Shown: positions 50,735 through 60,655 of the stretch, one piece after another
How the letters are laid out: each line of letters starts with the position of its first letter
Position numbering within the stretch: the first letter of the stretch is position 1
Translations under genes and position numbers: made by a program
The notes under the pieces: generated by a model
Database searches by the model: none
Told to the model about the DNA's origin: nothing
Seen by the model: the letters and a program-made list of their open reading frames with translations, nothing else
Virus record (IMG/VR): IMGVR_UViG_3300020442_003253
Location: 1 to 60,655 of that record
Source: a virus
DNA: 60,655 bases
Strand: one strand, 5' to 3'

Positions 50735-53700
50735 GCTTGCGCTTCACCCCAACGTAAGATTATACTAGAATTAATTGCTGTTCCTGTTACCTTTGTAACA
50801 TTTATTGCTAAAATGTCAGGACCATTTGGATATGTTCCTCTACCTCCTAATGGCGTATTTGTAAGTTCTTTTAATTCTCCTAAATCTAATGAACTACTAT
50901 TTCCTGGATTTGTGATAAAAGAAAAGACTGTTTCACCGGGTTCAGCAAATGATGATGCACCTAATTCAAAAATTACATTTTGACTAGCTGTTAAATTACC
51001 TATAGAAGTTTGACTAAATGTAACTTCATAAAAAGAGACCGTGCCTAGTGTAAGGAATTTTATATTTGATACTGCTGTTCCTGCAGGCCAATTTGTGTCA
51101 GTTGCGGAAACCTTTGTACCTATTGTAACATTAGAGCTGTCAAGATCAGCATTAAAAAACAATAACCTGTTTGTAAATCCTGTATAGTTCCTATAAACAA
51201 ATCTGTATGTAGTACCAAGGTTCTGATTACCTTGGGCAAGACTGTTACCTAAACTTGACTGATAGTAAATTTCAGCTCCAAATGGACCATTGTCATTAAC
51301 TGACGTTACAGTAAATATTTCGCTAGGATCTGTGAATCTATCAGGATTTTGTGAATAAATTACAGACCCAACTGCTATTGGATTTGCTTGAACCTGACCA
51401 CTATTTAGGTACAACGGGTTGTAATTTCCTCTATACAAACCGTTGTAGATAAAACCAGTGTCTACGTCCGATGCTAGGGTTGAAATTGTTACCGTTGAAG
51501 CAGTTGTATTCCCCCAATCTATACCTCCTGCAGGTGCAACCTGAGCAAAACTAGGTTGTCCTCCTAAAGCTTGACTACTTAAAGCTGACCAAGCAACATC
51601 ATTAGGATTGGTTGGATAATTGTTTGGATTTAAGATACCTTCAACAATTAAAGCACCCGAACCTGTATCTGATGTTACTTCTATAGATTTCAACAGCATT
51701 TGTGCTCTGTTTAATAATTCCCGTTCGCCTAAATCTCCTATGATTGCATTTGATACACTAGGTGCAAGTCTTATTAAAAAAGCAGTTTTAGGAGTTGTGC
51801 TAATTGATAATCCTGTTGCTGCATAGGAGAAAATATAACCTCTATCTTCGTCAAAACCACCATCAGTAAGGAAAGCACTACCCCAATGGCTTATCAAAGG
51901 TGTGATAGTTTGAGATATTAAAATTACACCTTCTCCTGCTGTATGAGTAGCTGCTGCTCCTGCACTAAATGATCTAAGAGCGCCTGCTTGAAATACCGAA
52001 TAACTTGCTGCCCTAAGAAGTCCTGTTAATTTATTGTTGTCCTTATCATTTCCAGTAAATTCTATAACTTCATTTTCGATATATACATATCCTGCGTCTG
52101 GAAAAAATGAAGAATCGTATAATGTTAGCTCTGTTGCAGAATCTGTCAAATCTACTTTTAATCTGCCTGGAGGACCTTCATTTGTAACTTCATACCTTAC
52201 TGGCAAGTTGCCAGATCTCATAAAAGCTTCTGTGTTAATATTTGAATTACGCATCCTGTGAGCAAAAACAAAATTTCCATCTGACCCACGTAACATGAAA
52301 TCAATAAATCCAGCGCCATACCAACTATATTGAATTCCTATCATCTGCATAGTTGCAACATCTATTTCGTATCCAGATGGGCCAGTTCCGTCTAATCTGT
52401 CCATATTGAATTCTGATTGTTTAACCTTTTTATCAACAATCAAAGCAACCTTTGCTCCTGTTATTGCAGATACACCTCTAAAATCAGGTGCAATGTAGCA
52501 CACTGTTTGAGAATCTACTCCTGTTACTAGATGAGTCATTCCTTTTATGATAATCCTGTCACCATTTTTTATTTGATCTAAAAATCTAGTATTAGTACCT
52601 GTAACTAAATTTGTATCTGGATTACAAGAAATTGTTCCTGCTATTTGTTTTGTTCCAGTACGTTGTACAACTGAAATTTGTGTTCCATCGTTTTCCCAAA
52701 AAATTCCATTTTGATCATCAAATATTCCAGCACGGACTGTGGCTCCATGCCAAGATACAACACTCATTTGAGCACCAAATCCTAGGACAGCGTTTAAGGC
52801 TCCTAAACGTCTTTGAGCTCTTACAGTAAAGGTTTTTTCGTCTATGACACTTGTAACGGTGTAATCAAAATTTGGTGGCACAGCAGTATAAGGTCCACTG
52901 TTATAACCTGGTGTTTCTATACCTAATAATCTAATTACACCTCCTTCTTGAACACCGTGATCATTATTATCTGTTGTAATTGTTATTATACTTCCAACCT
53001 CATTGCCAGTAGAAACCACTGACGCTAAATCATAACTTGGTGCAAATAAAGCACCGGTTGTGTACATAATTCCTTTACCAGATTGATAACGTATATATTT
53101 TTTACTTTGTCTTATAGCTTGTGCCCCGTGTTGCGGTCCTCCAGTTCCTAATTGAACACCACCGTCATAGGGCCTATGTACAAAAAATGAATCAGGTCTT
53201 GGGTAAACAGAAGCTACTATTGGATCTTGTGCTTCATCTTGTGTAATAGTTTCATCTAATTCGTAAAGGCTAGATGTATTTCCCCATTCATTAGTAAATG
53301 AATTTTGTAAAGTTCCCCTTTCATAAAAATATGCAGTGCCAGTATACACCCATTTTGGCGGTACGAATGATAAAATTTCCGCATATTCTGTTGCATCTTC
53401 TATATCATTTACGTCAACTAGAGTTGTTGAGTTTTTCCTAATTTTAACGTAATTTGCATTTGCACCTTGCACTAATTTAACTCCTGATTCCCACCAAGTT
53501 GGATCTTGACTATCAAATAATGTAGTTGTAGTTTGGACTGCTTGAATATCTTCATCTATGAATCCAACTGCTCTTGCTGTAAAAGTTAGTTGGTCAAGTG
53601 CAGGTATATTAGTTGCAAAGAAAGATCCTGCAGCTAAATTGTGATTATTTAACCCATCATCAGATGTCACTCCTACAATAAAAGTATTGCCTGGCACCAA

Positions 53701-56700
53701 TCCATGCGGATTATCAAATGTAATCAGTAAAGTAGCAATTGCAGTAAAATCTACAGTTTCGGCAGATAGCAATGGTTGTGTAGTAGGTTCCGAAATTGTA
53801 ATTGTTGATATAAAATCTACCGTATCGCCAGTTGCCGTAGAACTATATTCTAAAGAAATTGTACCACTTGAATCATCTTGTATTGCTCCATTTAATTCCT
53901 CATTTATAATTATTGTTAAACTATTAGTTTGATCGCCACCTAATAAATTACCCGCAATTAGTATCCTATCACCTACAGCATAATTTTGTCCACCTGATGA
54001 TACAGTAGCAGTGTAAGTTCCACTAGATCTAGTTACTTCGAATGTAGCACCGTTACCGTTTGGTGTAATATTTGTACCACCTACATTGTTTACAGGAGAA
54101 ACACCTGTGCTTGCAATACCTGTATTAACTGCGACACTCACTAGCCTATTCATATCATCTACTGCAGTAACATCTAGTATTAGATCGTTAGTAGGTGTAG
54201 CTCCTAACAGTAAATTTCCTGGAATTGTGATAGTTTGTCCTACATAAAACAAAATACCTGGCGACACTACAGTAACACTTGAGTATGCACCCGCTGACAG
54301 TGTAATATCAGCTTGTGCTCCTATACTTGTAACAACGTTGCTATTCGCTCCTGACACAAATCCATAATTGTAAGCAGTTCCGGATAATGTGGTACTTGTA
54401 ATTGCACCAGCGTCTACTTGTGTAATAGTAATGGTTAAATTATTTGTTGGATCATTACCACCTAATTCAGATCCTAATATCTGTATTTGGTCGTTCTGAG
54501 CAAACCCTGTGGCATCTAGCTGATCTAAGAAATATTGTGTACCGACCTGACTAATAACAATTGATGTAATTGCACCTGATCCTGTTATTGAGTATTGAGG
54601 ATTATTATAAACTGCTGTTTGATCTGGTCCAGTGCCACTTTCAACTGTAAATGTTTCTATATTACCTATGCCTGTTACACTAGCTACACGGATCACAAGG
54701 GTATTAGACGCACTTGTTCCTGTAATTCCTAACGCAGTGTAAGGAATAATTATTCTATCGTCAATATCAAAATCTTGGCTCAGATCCGGCGACACTAACG
54801 AAACAGTGTAAACATTATTCAGCCACTCAATATCCCACACTGCATTTGTTCCAGTTGCTCCTGTGCCTGGCAAATCAAAATTTGTTAAGGTTGCTTCTCC
54901 TGCAAATGCAGTTCCTGATGCTGTAATATTTGTTATTCCTCCGACGCCGTCTACTGAATCTACAAAAATATTAATATCATTAATAATATCTTGACTACCA
55001 ATTAAAAATCCAGCTATTTTAATCCTATTTCCCGGAAAGTAATCTTCACCTGCGGTATTAATTGTGACAGTGTAAGTAGTTCCCGTAGCTGTTATGTCGA
55101 AGGTAGCATTTGTTCCAACAGGTGCTAGAAGAGCTCCAGTTAAGTTGCTGTAAACGCTGGTTTCTCCTATAAAAGTTCTTTCTACTTCACTTGTAAAAGT
55201 AACAGTATTTCCCACCACACTTTCAACAAATACTGCAGTTCCATTACCATTGTCGATTGCTAAATTATCAACAATACCGGTAACATCTACAAAATCTATT
55301 TGATTTGTAAATGTATTGTAATCATTGAATACTTGCGCTGTTAAGTAAAGCCCACCTCCGGTGCTCGTAGTCTGCACAGCAGTTACTTGGGCGCCTGTTG
55401 TTATCTTTGCATTAGATGCAGGCGACCCAACATCAGGAGCTGGGCCATCGAATGGAATAATATAGCTACCTGAGTCAGTGTCTAATTCTACTGTAATTGT
55501 TGTGTTTGCGCCTTGTGATAAGACTGTGAATTCGGCTCCGCCGATATCGGCTCCAGTATAAAATCTTCCCTTTCTAAGTTGAGAATAGGTATTCGTTAAA
55601 TCTTCGCCTGCTGTAGAACCTACTTTTGCTTTTGCATAATATTCTAAAGTGGTGTTTGATGGTACATTTATAACTACAAATGATCCTTCTGCTCGTGCAA
55701 CTCCAGTAACACCGTCATTTAATGCCTTAATAGTAATCGGATCGCCTACATCTATACCATGCGCACCTACCGTAGTAACTGTAATTAAACTTTGTCCTAC
55801 ACCATTTGTTCCTGAGCTTGCATCTGTTGTAATAGAACTTACTAAGATATCTGATCCAGGAATTTCATATATAGAAGGATATCCTCGTAAGGTAGATATT
55901 GCAGCCCATTTTGTAGGTTGGAGACCATATTCAAAATCTGCATCAAGCATAGACAAAGGTTCTGCAATCCTGTTCCTTTCAATTGCATCTGTACCAAAGT
56001 TGTATGGACGGGTTACAACAACACTTTTAGCATTTTCTACAGTTTCTACAAAAATTTGTATATCGTCAGTTGCTGACATAGTATTTGTAGAGTTACGGAA
56101 TTTTAATGTTGTAATTCCGTCTGTAGTTTGTAGATAGGTCGGAAAATCTGTATTATAATCTCTAAAACTATCTGTAATCTCAATTTCACCGCCTTGATCA
56201 AAATTATTAAAAGAATACATAATTGTATTCGTTGTTGCGTTGTTGATTAGTAATATCTCTGATAAGTTGTACTTACCTTGAATTTGAATGTAACCTAAGG
56301 CATTGCTACTTAGTTCTGGTATAAAATCTAATCCTCCGCGAATGACTTGAGTAGTAATATTAACAAGGTTGTTTATAACATTAAATGCAGAACTTTCAGC
56401 TTGCTTACTTTCGTCAATTGTTTGTGATATTCCACCTAAATTTGTCCACGCTACATTTTGGAAAATATTTTCAACAATCAAATCACCGATAAAAAAATGT
56501 GTCATAATTTCTGGTATTCTATTACCGTCTATTTGGGCAACATCTTGGTCCCAATAGTATTTTACAACTTTTCTAGTCTGCTCATTACCACCATATTTTA
56601 AATCAGTGCTATATGCATCTAACACATATCTAACATCTCTTTGACATTTTTCTTCATTGTATGTATAATTTTCATCAAATGTGTTATTCTCAATAATTTC

Positions 56701-57729
56701 ATTTTTCCTAGACAAAATTGCTGTCGTTGCATCAATTGTTTCTTGGTTTGCCCATAAGCTTATACTAGGCGCTGTCCTGATAATAGCATCTAACACTACT
56801 GTTGCTTCTGCTAAATCATTTGCACCAAGAACATCTATTGTAATTTGTACTAGAGTTTCAACGTAAGATGTTTCTGATATTGTACCATTATTACCACTTG
56901 TTATTTGAACTTCGTTATTACCTGTACTCGGTGTAATAGCTGTGCCTGTAATAATGTCTGGTAAAATTGCTTTTAGATGTGTATATGCAGCTACTGTTTG
57001 TTCTTTGTGCGAAGGATCAATTCCAGGATCATTATTATCTAAATGATAAAAGAAGAACTTGCTTTGATCATAAGTTGCAGCATTGCCACCATATAAAACA
57101 TCATAACAACAAGCCTCAATTATATAAATTATATCTCGAGTGCATTTTGACACATCGTGATCTGTAGGAGCATAATTAGCTTCTACATAGGCATTTATCT
57201 CTGCGGTTATAAAATCTATATTCGCAAGTAATTTATCTTTAGTTGCAATAGCATTTGAACCTGCGGTAATAGGATTAGTAAAGTCCAAAGCACTTGCTGC
57301 TGTTTTACCATTTTCTATTATGTTTATCAGCTCAACTTTGTAACTTTCTATTTTGTCTATTATCGTTTGCGATAGTGGACCTGCAAATTCTCCAGTACCT
57401 ATTTGTACTGTTTTAGTTTCTTCGATTGTATTTGTTATAATCCTAGAAACTGTATTTGATAAATCTAAACTATTTGTTTCTGTAAAACCTAAAAATCTTG
57501 CATTATAGTTAGTGTCAAGACCAACATCATATACTAAACCATCAAATATGTAATCTAAATCTCTTTTACATTTAACTGTATTTTGAACTTCGTCGTTGAT
57601 ATATGCAATGATTTCTGATACTATAAAATCTTTATTTGATTCTAATAAACTGCTAGCATTTGGTTGAAGGTCTTCTGATAAACCAAAACCTGGTTTAAAT
57701 ACATAATTTTTAACTAAAGTTTTTGCCAT
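50731..57729 (-). CDS. Giant virion structural protein, 2332 aa
   Basis: A 2332-residue protein, the largest in the window. The N-terminal 700 residues hold repeated helical segments of the form KC-x-RD-[IVL]-x-YI-[FIL]-[DE] (e.g. CKRDLDYIFDGLVYDV, CTRDIIYIIEACCYDV, CQRDVRYVLDAYSTDL). The middle (about 830-1340) has several ~100-residue beta modules with a common YxVGDRI-x-I-xGNLLGG core. The C-terminal ~900 residues contain fibre-like domains (VHRPYDGGVQLGTGGPQHGAQAIRQSKKYIRYQSGKGIMYTTGALFAPSYD, ending SIILRWGEAQA). This resembles the very large structural proteins of marine T4-like phages, probably baseplate or long fibre. No lyase or hydrolase motif was seen. Confidence 0.8.
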   Translation of the reverse strand: MAKTLVKNYVFKPGFGLSEDLQPNASSLLESNKDFIVSEIIAYINDEVQNTVKCKRDLDYIFDGLVYDVGLDTNYNARFLGFTETNSLDLSNTVSRIITNTIEETKTVQIGTGEFAGPLSQTIIDKIESYKVELINIIENGKTAASALDFTNPITAGSNAIATKDKLLANIDFITAEINAYVEANYAPTDHDVSKCTRDIIYIIEACCYDVLYGGNAATYDQSKFFFYHLDNNDPGIDPSHKEQTVAAYTHLKAILPDIITGTAITPSTGNNEVQITSGNNGTISETSYVETLVQITIDVLGANDLAEATVVLDAIIRTAPSISLWANQETIDATTAILSRKNEIIENNTFDENYTYNEEKCQRDVRYVLDAYSTDLKYGGNEQTRKVVKYYWDQDVAQIDGNRIPEIMTHFFIGDLIVENIFQNVAWTNLGGISQTIDESKQAESSAFNVINNLVNITTQVIRGGLDFIPELSSNALGYIQIQGKYNLSEILLINNATTNTIMYSFNNFDQGGEIEITDSFRDYNTDFPTYLQTTDGITTLKFRNSTNTMSATDDIQIFVETVENAKSVVVTRPYNFGTDAIERNRIAEPLSMLDADFEYGLQPTKWAAISTLRGYPSIYEIPGSDILVSSITTDASSGTNGVGQSLITVTTVGAHGIDVGDPITIKALNDGVTGVARAEGSFVVINVPSNTTLEYYAKAKVGSTAGEDLTNTYSQLRKGRFYTGADIGGAEFTVLSQGANTTITVELDTDSGSYIIPFDGPAPDVGSPASNAKITTGAQVTAVQTTSTGGGLYLTAQVFNDYNTFTNQIDFVDVTGIVDNLAIDNGNGTAVFVESVVGNTVTFTSEVERTFIGETSVYSNLTGALLAPVGTNATFDITATGTTYTVTINTAGEDYFPGNRIKIAGFLIGSQDIINDINIFVDSVDGVGGITNITASGTAFAGEATLTNFDLPGTGATGTNAVWDIEWLNNVYTVSLVSPDLSQDFDIDDRIIIPYTALGITGTSASNTLVIRVASVTGIGNIETFTVESGTGPDQTAVYNNPQYSITGSGAITSIVISQVGTQYFLDQLDATGFAQNDQIQILGSELGGNDPTNNLTITITQVDAGAITSTTLSGTAYNYGFVSGANSNVVTSIGAQADITLSAGAYSSVTVVSPGILFYVGQTITIPGNLLLGATPTNDLILDVTAVDDMNRLVSVAVNTGIASTGVSPVNNVGGTNITPNGNGATFEVTRSSGTYTATVSSGGQNYAVGDRILIAGNLLGGDQTNSLTIIINEELNGAIQDDSSGTISLEYSSTATGDTVDFISTITISEPTTQPLLSAETVDFTAIATLLITFDNPHGLVPGNTFIVGVTSDDGLNNHNLAAGSFFATNIPALDQLTFTARAVGFIDEDIQAVQTTTTLFDSQDPTWWESGVKLVQGANANYVKIRKNSTTLVDVNDIEDATEYAEILSFVPPKWVYTGTAYFYERGTLQNSFTNEWGNTSSLYELDETITQDEAQDPIVASVYPRPDSFFVHRPYDGGVQLGTGGPQHGAQAIRQSKKYIRYQSGKGIMYTTGALFAPSYDLASVVSTGNEVGSIITITTDNNDHGVQEGGVIRLLGIETPGYNSGPYTAVPPNFDYTVTSVIDEKTFTVRAQRRLGALNAVLGFGAQMSVVSWHGATVRAGIFDDQNGIFWENDGTQISVVQRTGTKQIAGTISCNPDTNLVTGTNTRFLDQIKNGDRIIIKGMTHLVTGVDSQTVCYIAPDFRGVSAITGAKVALIVDKKVKQSEFNMDRLDGTGPSGYEIDVATMQMIGIQYSWYGAGFIDFMLRGSDGNFVFAHRMRNSNINTEAFMRSGNLPVRYEVTNEGPPGRLKVDLTDSATELTLYDSSFFPDAGYVYIENEVIEFTGNDKDNNKLTGLLRAASYSVFQAGALRSFSAGAAATHTAGEGVILISQTITPLISHWGSAFLTDGGFDEDRGYIFSYAATGLSISTTPKTAFLIRLAPSVSNAIIGDLGERELLNRAQMLLKSIEVTSDTGSGALIVEGILNPNNYPTNPNDVAWSALSSQALGGQPSFAQVAPAGGIDWGNTTASTVTISTLASDVDTGFIYNGLYRGNYNPLYLNSGQVQANPIAVGSVIYSQNPDRFTDPSEIFTVTSVNDNGPFGAEIYYQSSLGNSLAQGNQNLGTTYRFVYRNYTGFTNRLLFFNADLDSSNVTIGTKVSATDTNWPAGTAVSNIKFLTLGTVSFYEVTFSQTSIGNLTASQNVIFELGASSFAEPGETVFSFITNPGNSSSLDLGELKELTNTPLGGRGTYPNGPDILAINVTKVTGTAINSSIILRWGEAQA

Positions 57730-57731
57730 TT

Positions 57732-58640
57732 TTATATTCCGAATATGATAGAAAATCCAATAGCTGCTGAATCTACATAAGTTCTATTTGCAATCGCTGC
57801 AGGAGATGTAGTTATTTCAGTAACTGTGCCGTTAGTGAAATTACCTGTAGACGGAGTAGTTTGTCCTATTGGACTATTGTCTATCTGAGCATTTGTTAGG
57901 ACTAAATTAGAACCAAACGTATTATAGAACGGAATTGTTGAACCAATGTCAGTAATTTGCCCTATAGTAACGTCATCAATTTTAATTGTAATATTTGTAG
58001 TAGGATTTATTTCTATGGAAGATATACTTGTTATTGCCGGTGAAGATGTGCTTAAAAATTGCAGATTGTTTCCTATGCTTACATTTTTGTTAACTGCTAC
58101 TCCGCCATCAACAAACAGAGCACCCGTGCTTAGATCTGTTGATTCTGTGATATTTTTAATTGTTACAGTATCAAAAATTCCAATAGCTTCAGTAACAACT
58201 ATAGTGCCAAATTGTGTTCTAGCTTCATTGCTATAAAAAAGTTGTGTAATATCGCTAGATGTAGGAATGTTAATTGTATAATATCCATTGCTTTTACCTT
58301 GAGCGTCTCTGCCTCTAAGTCCTGTATCATGCACCATATTACCAGAAAATAATGTTTCTCCATCATCTTCTAAAATATATAGTCCTGTATTTGTTAATGT
58401 AAGACCAAAATATACAGTTTCAGTTTTTGAAATTGTTATGGTAGGAAAACTACCAGTTTGTCCTACAATAGAAATAATACCGTCAACTGTTTCTAAAAAT
58501 TCAAAATCAAACTCAATTCCTACACTTTCCTCACTCAGTGTTAAGGAAGTTGCAGTAATATTTCCTAAAGAATCTACATTAAAAAAAGGACTAGTATATC
58601 CAAAATCTGATTGTACAGGTTGTTTGAATGATTTCCGCAT
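57732..58640 (-). CDS. Tail/virion structural protein, 302 aa
   Basis: A 302-residue protein. MRKSFKQPVQSDFGYTSPFFNVDSLGNITATSLTLSEES is a typical marine phage fibre N-terminus, then beta-rich segments, then a C-terminal module with NSPIGQTTPSTGNFTNGTVTE and IANRTYVDSAAIGFSIIFGI, common in phage fibre tips. RBS GGAG before the ATG; the late-like GCTAAATA is upstream. It abuts the giant gene by two bases. Confidence 0.65.
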   Translation of the reverse strand: MRKSFKQPVQSDFGYTSPFFNVDSLGNITATSLTLSEESVGIEFDFEFLETVDGIISIVGQTGSFPTITISKTETVYFGLTLTNTGLYILEDDGETLFSGNMVHDTGLRGRDAQGKSNGYYTINIPTSSDITQLFYSNEARTQFGTIVVTEAIGIFDTVTIKNITESTDLSTGALFVDGGVAVNKNVSIGNNLQFLSTSSPAITSISSIEINPTTNITIKIDDVTIGQITDIGSTIPFYNTFGSNLVLTNAQIDNSPIGQTTPSTGNFTNGTVTEITTSPAAIANRTYVDSAAIGFSIIFGI

Positions 58641-58670
58641 TAATTCTCCATTATAAAATATTTAGCTGAT

Positions 58671-59075
58671 TTAAAAACTTATAGGAGAAAGAGTCTTAAA
58701 GTAGTTTGCGGAATAGATAAATTTTGCTGTTTCTATTTTTTTATTAACAGGTGTAATTGTCACGTCTACATATGATCTATTCACTGTTGCTTCTAATTTT
58801 ACAAGTTCTCTATTTAATTGAGATCTACCAAAAACTTGTAAATTTGCAATTTCAGTGCTGGCAACAACCATGCATTTTATAATTTCTTTATTCTCTGTTG
58901 ATTCGTCAATTAGGATTGTATATTCTGCTGCACATACTTCTCCTATATACCAACGGTCAAAAGAATTAGAACGGCCAATTAATTTCCATGGACCAGAATG
59001 CGTAAATCCGCCATTATTATAAAATGTTAGGGAATTATTAGTACCTAACCCAAAAAATTTTCTAAAAAAATCCAT
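58671..59075 (-). CDS. Conserved virion protein, 134 aa
   Basis: A 134-residue beta-rich protein (MDFFRKFFGLGTNNSLTFYNNGGFTHSGPWKLIGRSNSFDRWYIGEVCAAEYTILID..., ending AKFIYSANYFKTLSPISF). The shape matches small baseplate-side proteins found next to giant fibre genes in marine T4-like phages; no T4 homologue named with confidence. Late box CATAAATA 26 nt upstream. Confidence 0.6.
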   Translation of the reverse strand: MDFFRKFFGLGTNNSLTFYNNGGFTHSGPWKLIGRSNSFDRWYIGEVCAAEYTILIDESTENKEIIKCMVVASTEIANLQVFGRSQLNRELVKLEATVNRSYVDVTITPVNKKIETAKFIYSANYFKTLSPISF

Positions 59076-59101
59076 ATAATCATTATTCCAATTTATGATT
59101 A

Positions 59102-59109
59102 TATTTATG
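59102..59109 (-). promoter_or_regulatory. Late promoter box CATAAATA
   Basis: Minus-strand CATAAATA with a 26-nt leader to the ATG at 59075, containing GGAATAA. Confidence 0.5.
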
Positions 59110-60655
59110 CAGTATTTTTTATAAAAATAAGTTTAGATAATTCTGGTAGATACAAATATTCAATATTACTGTTAGTCAAAGTCCGTATCGCATCATCAAG
59201 TGTTTCGACTAAAGGTTCGCCTCCTAGATTGAAACTCGTATTGAACAAAATTGGAATATTTGTTTGTTTATAAAATTCTTTAATCAGGTTGTAAAAATGT
59301 AAATTTTGTTCTGCTGTAACAGTTTGAATCCTACATGTTCCATCAGTATGGATAATAGATGGAATTTTTTCTGCTGTACCTTCTTTACAATTTACAGCAT
59401 ACATCATAAATGGCGAATTTTCCATACCTCTTAGGTCAAACCATTCGTGAACATGTTCTTCAAGGATAGTTCCTGCAAATGGTCTAAAATATTCTCTATT
59501 CTTTACTGTATTAACAAAGTCTTTTCCGTCTTCAAAAGTTGGATCAAATAATATGCTGCGATTGCCTAATGCTCTTGGTCCGTTTTCACTTTTGCCTTGG
59601 AAAATACTCACAATATTTTTTTCTCTAATCAGCTGTATAACTTTTTTATAATCTGCATCAAATATTTCAGCATTTGTGTTTTTTAACCTGTTCTCTACAT
59701 CCTGTATACTATAGTTATACTTTGGTCCATAATAGAGTGTTTCTGCTTTAGGATACGATTCACTTTGATTTACTTCGTTCCAAAATAAAAGAGCTGCACC
59801 CATTGCTGTTCCAGCATCGTTACTTACTGGTTCTACATATATGTCTATATTTTCATCTCCAAGAGATTCTAGATAGTGGTAATTAGCTACACAATTTAAT
59901 CCATATCCACCACTTATAACAACATTTTTTCTACCTGTTAATAAAACTGCATGCTTTATAAATTTTGTTACTTGGTCTTGGGTTTCTATCTGACAAGCAT
60001 AAGCTAGATCTCTCCTATTTTGCAATGTTGTTACATCACCTTCTATATTATCCTGTAAATACTCGAATAAATTAGCATTCACTGAAGCAGCCATTGGATA
60101 TAGTGGACAAATTAAATTTCTATTTGATATAGGCACAATTGAATTTGATTCGAACAATTTTGGTATTTTAGAATTTTCATTACCATATGGAAACAAACCC
60201 ATAGTTTTTCCAGCTTCAATTGCTGAAAAATTACAATATTGCGTCACTGCTTCGTATACTTTAACGATACCAGCTCTGTCAGTAACCCAAGCTTGGTGTG
60301 TTCCTTCTTCTATAATATTCCTAGAATCTAACTCATCATAATAACTAGCAACAATAGGTTCTTTACAACCATAATTTTTAAAAATTGTTTTTAGATTATT
60401 AGGATAAGAACAATCTATTATAGATTCAGTTTCAAATACGGTAATAGGTTCTCCACCGTATTGAATGTTAAAAAATGTTCCACAGCCATCAACTACTACT
60501 GCAACAGCATCATTATATCCTGATCTGTAAAAAGCACAAGCTGCATGCAATTTATGATGGATACCACTTAAATCAATTACTTGAGGGTGATTCCTGTTAT
60601 CTATGTTTACATTTGATTCTATTAGTCCTAACTTTCTAGCTAAGCCAGTATATAT
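59105..60655 (-). CDS. Second carbamoyltransferase (NodU/TobZ family), 5' end outside window
   Basis: The frame stays open through the right edge, and the in-frame residues before 60550 read SGIHHKLHAACAFYRSGY, the HHxxHA metal motif, so the gene begins beyond the window. Further motifs are VVISGGYGLNCVANYHY, VEPVSNDAGTAMGAALLFW, FQGKSENGPRALGNRSILFDP, CRIQTVTAEQN and PILFNTSFNLGGEPLV. It matches the order of 9156-10679, but the sequence is clearly divergent, so it is a separate lineage rather than a recent copy. Carbamoylation acceptor unknown. Confidence 0.88.
   Translation of the reverse strand: MYTGLARKLGLIESNVNIDNRNHPQVIDLSGIHHKLHAACAFYRSGYNDAVAVVVDGCGTFFNIQYGGEPITVFETESIIDCSYPNNLKTIFKNYGCKEPIVASYYDELDSRNIIEEGTHQAWVTDRAGIVKVYEAVTQYCNFSAIEAGKTMGLFPYGNENSKIPKLFESNSIVPISNRNLICPLYPMAASVNANLFEYLQDNIEGDVTTLQNRRDLAYACQIETQDQVTKFIKHAVLLTGRKNVVISGGYGLNCVANYHYLESLGDENIDIYVEPVSNDAGTAMGAALLFWNEVNQSESYPKAETLYYGPKYNYSIQDVENRLKNTNAEIFDADYKKVIQLIREKNIVSIFQGKSENGPRALGNRSILFDPTFEDGKDFVNTVKNREYFRPFAGTILEEHVHEWFDLRGMENSPFMMYAVNCKEGTAEKIPSIIHTDGTCRIQTVTAEQNLHFYNLIKEFYKQTNIPILFNTSFNLGGEPLVETLDDAIRTLTNSNIEYLYLPELSKLIFIKNTA

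Overview
The window is an internal piece of the genome of a large, AT-rich, T4-like contractile-tailed phage of the marine type (the group containing T4-like cyanophages and pelagiphages). The basis is a linked set of T4-core homologues: gp41 helicase, gp61 primase, UvsW, UvsX, UvsY, gp32, terminase gp16/gp17, gp4, neck proteins gp13/gp14, gp15, tail sheath gp18, tail tube gp19, and several virion proteins of the kind seen in marine T4-like phages. No photosynthesis gene is visible, so the host cannot be fixed from sequence. Both outermost genes run off the window. No CRISPR array, insertion sequence, integrase or rRNA gene was seen.

Layout. 1-4 kb: accessory genes on both strands (two SGNH-fold proteins, a possible oxygenase, unknowns) and a minus-strand membrane cassette made of a MotA/TolQ/ExbB-like channel, an ExbD/MotB-like protein that keeps the membrane Asp and carries a YfaP-like domain, and a small two-helix membrane protein. 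4-12 kb (minus): a PHP-less DnaE-like polymerase, a ferredoxin-NADP-reductase-like flavoprotein with a Cys/His-rich N-terminus, gp41, a third SGNH protein, a phosphoribosyltransferase, a NodU/TobZ-type carbamoyltransferase, a 44-residue peptide gene and gp61. 12-18 kb: a structural candidate, a 187-residue mini-DnaE, peptide deformylase, conserved unknowns and UvsW. 18-24.7 kb: a glycan island of glycosyltransferases and methyltransferases. 24.7-27.9 kb: uvsY, a small ORF, uvsX, tRNA-Thr, gp32 and a His-rich lipoprotein. 27.9-47.3 kb (minus): packaging, tail and fibre genes, including a subtilase with copper-site-like domains. 46.2-50.7 kb: plus-strand HNH protein, gp14, gp15, NUDIX and cupin genes. 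50.7-60.7 kb (minus): a 2332-residue structural protein, smaller virion proteins and a second carbamoyltransferase.

Regulation. T4-type late boxes (NATAAATA) occur before many genes in two arrangements: 18-26 nt before the ATG with a possible ribosome site, or only 4-5 nt before the ATG. The second arrangement would give leaderless late mRNAs if initiation follows T4 spacing. A perfect inverted pair of late boxes sits between gp13 and gp14. Early sigma70-like promoters precede gp61, gp32 and one unknown gene. All functional statements are from reading motifs by eye; no database search was run.
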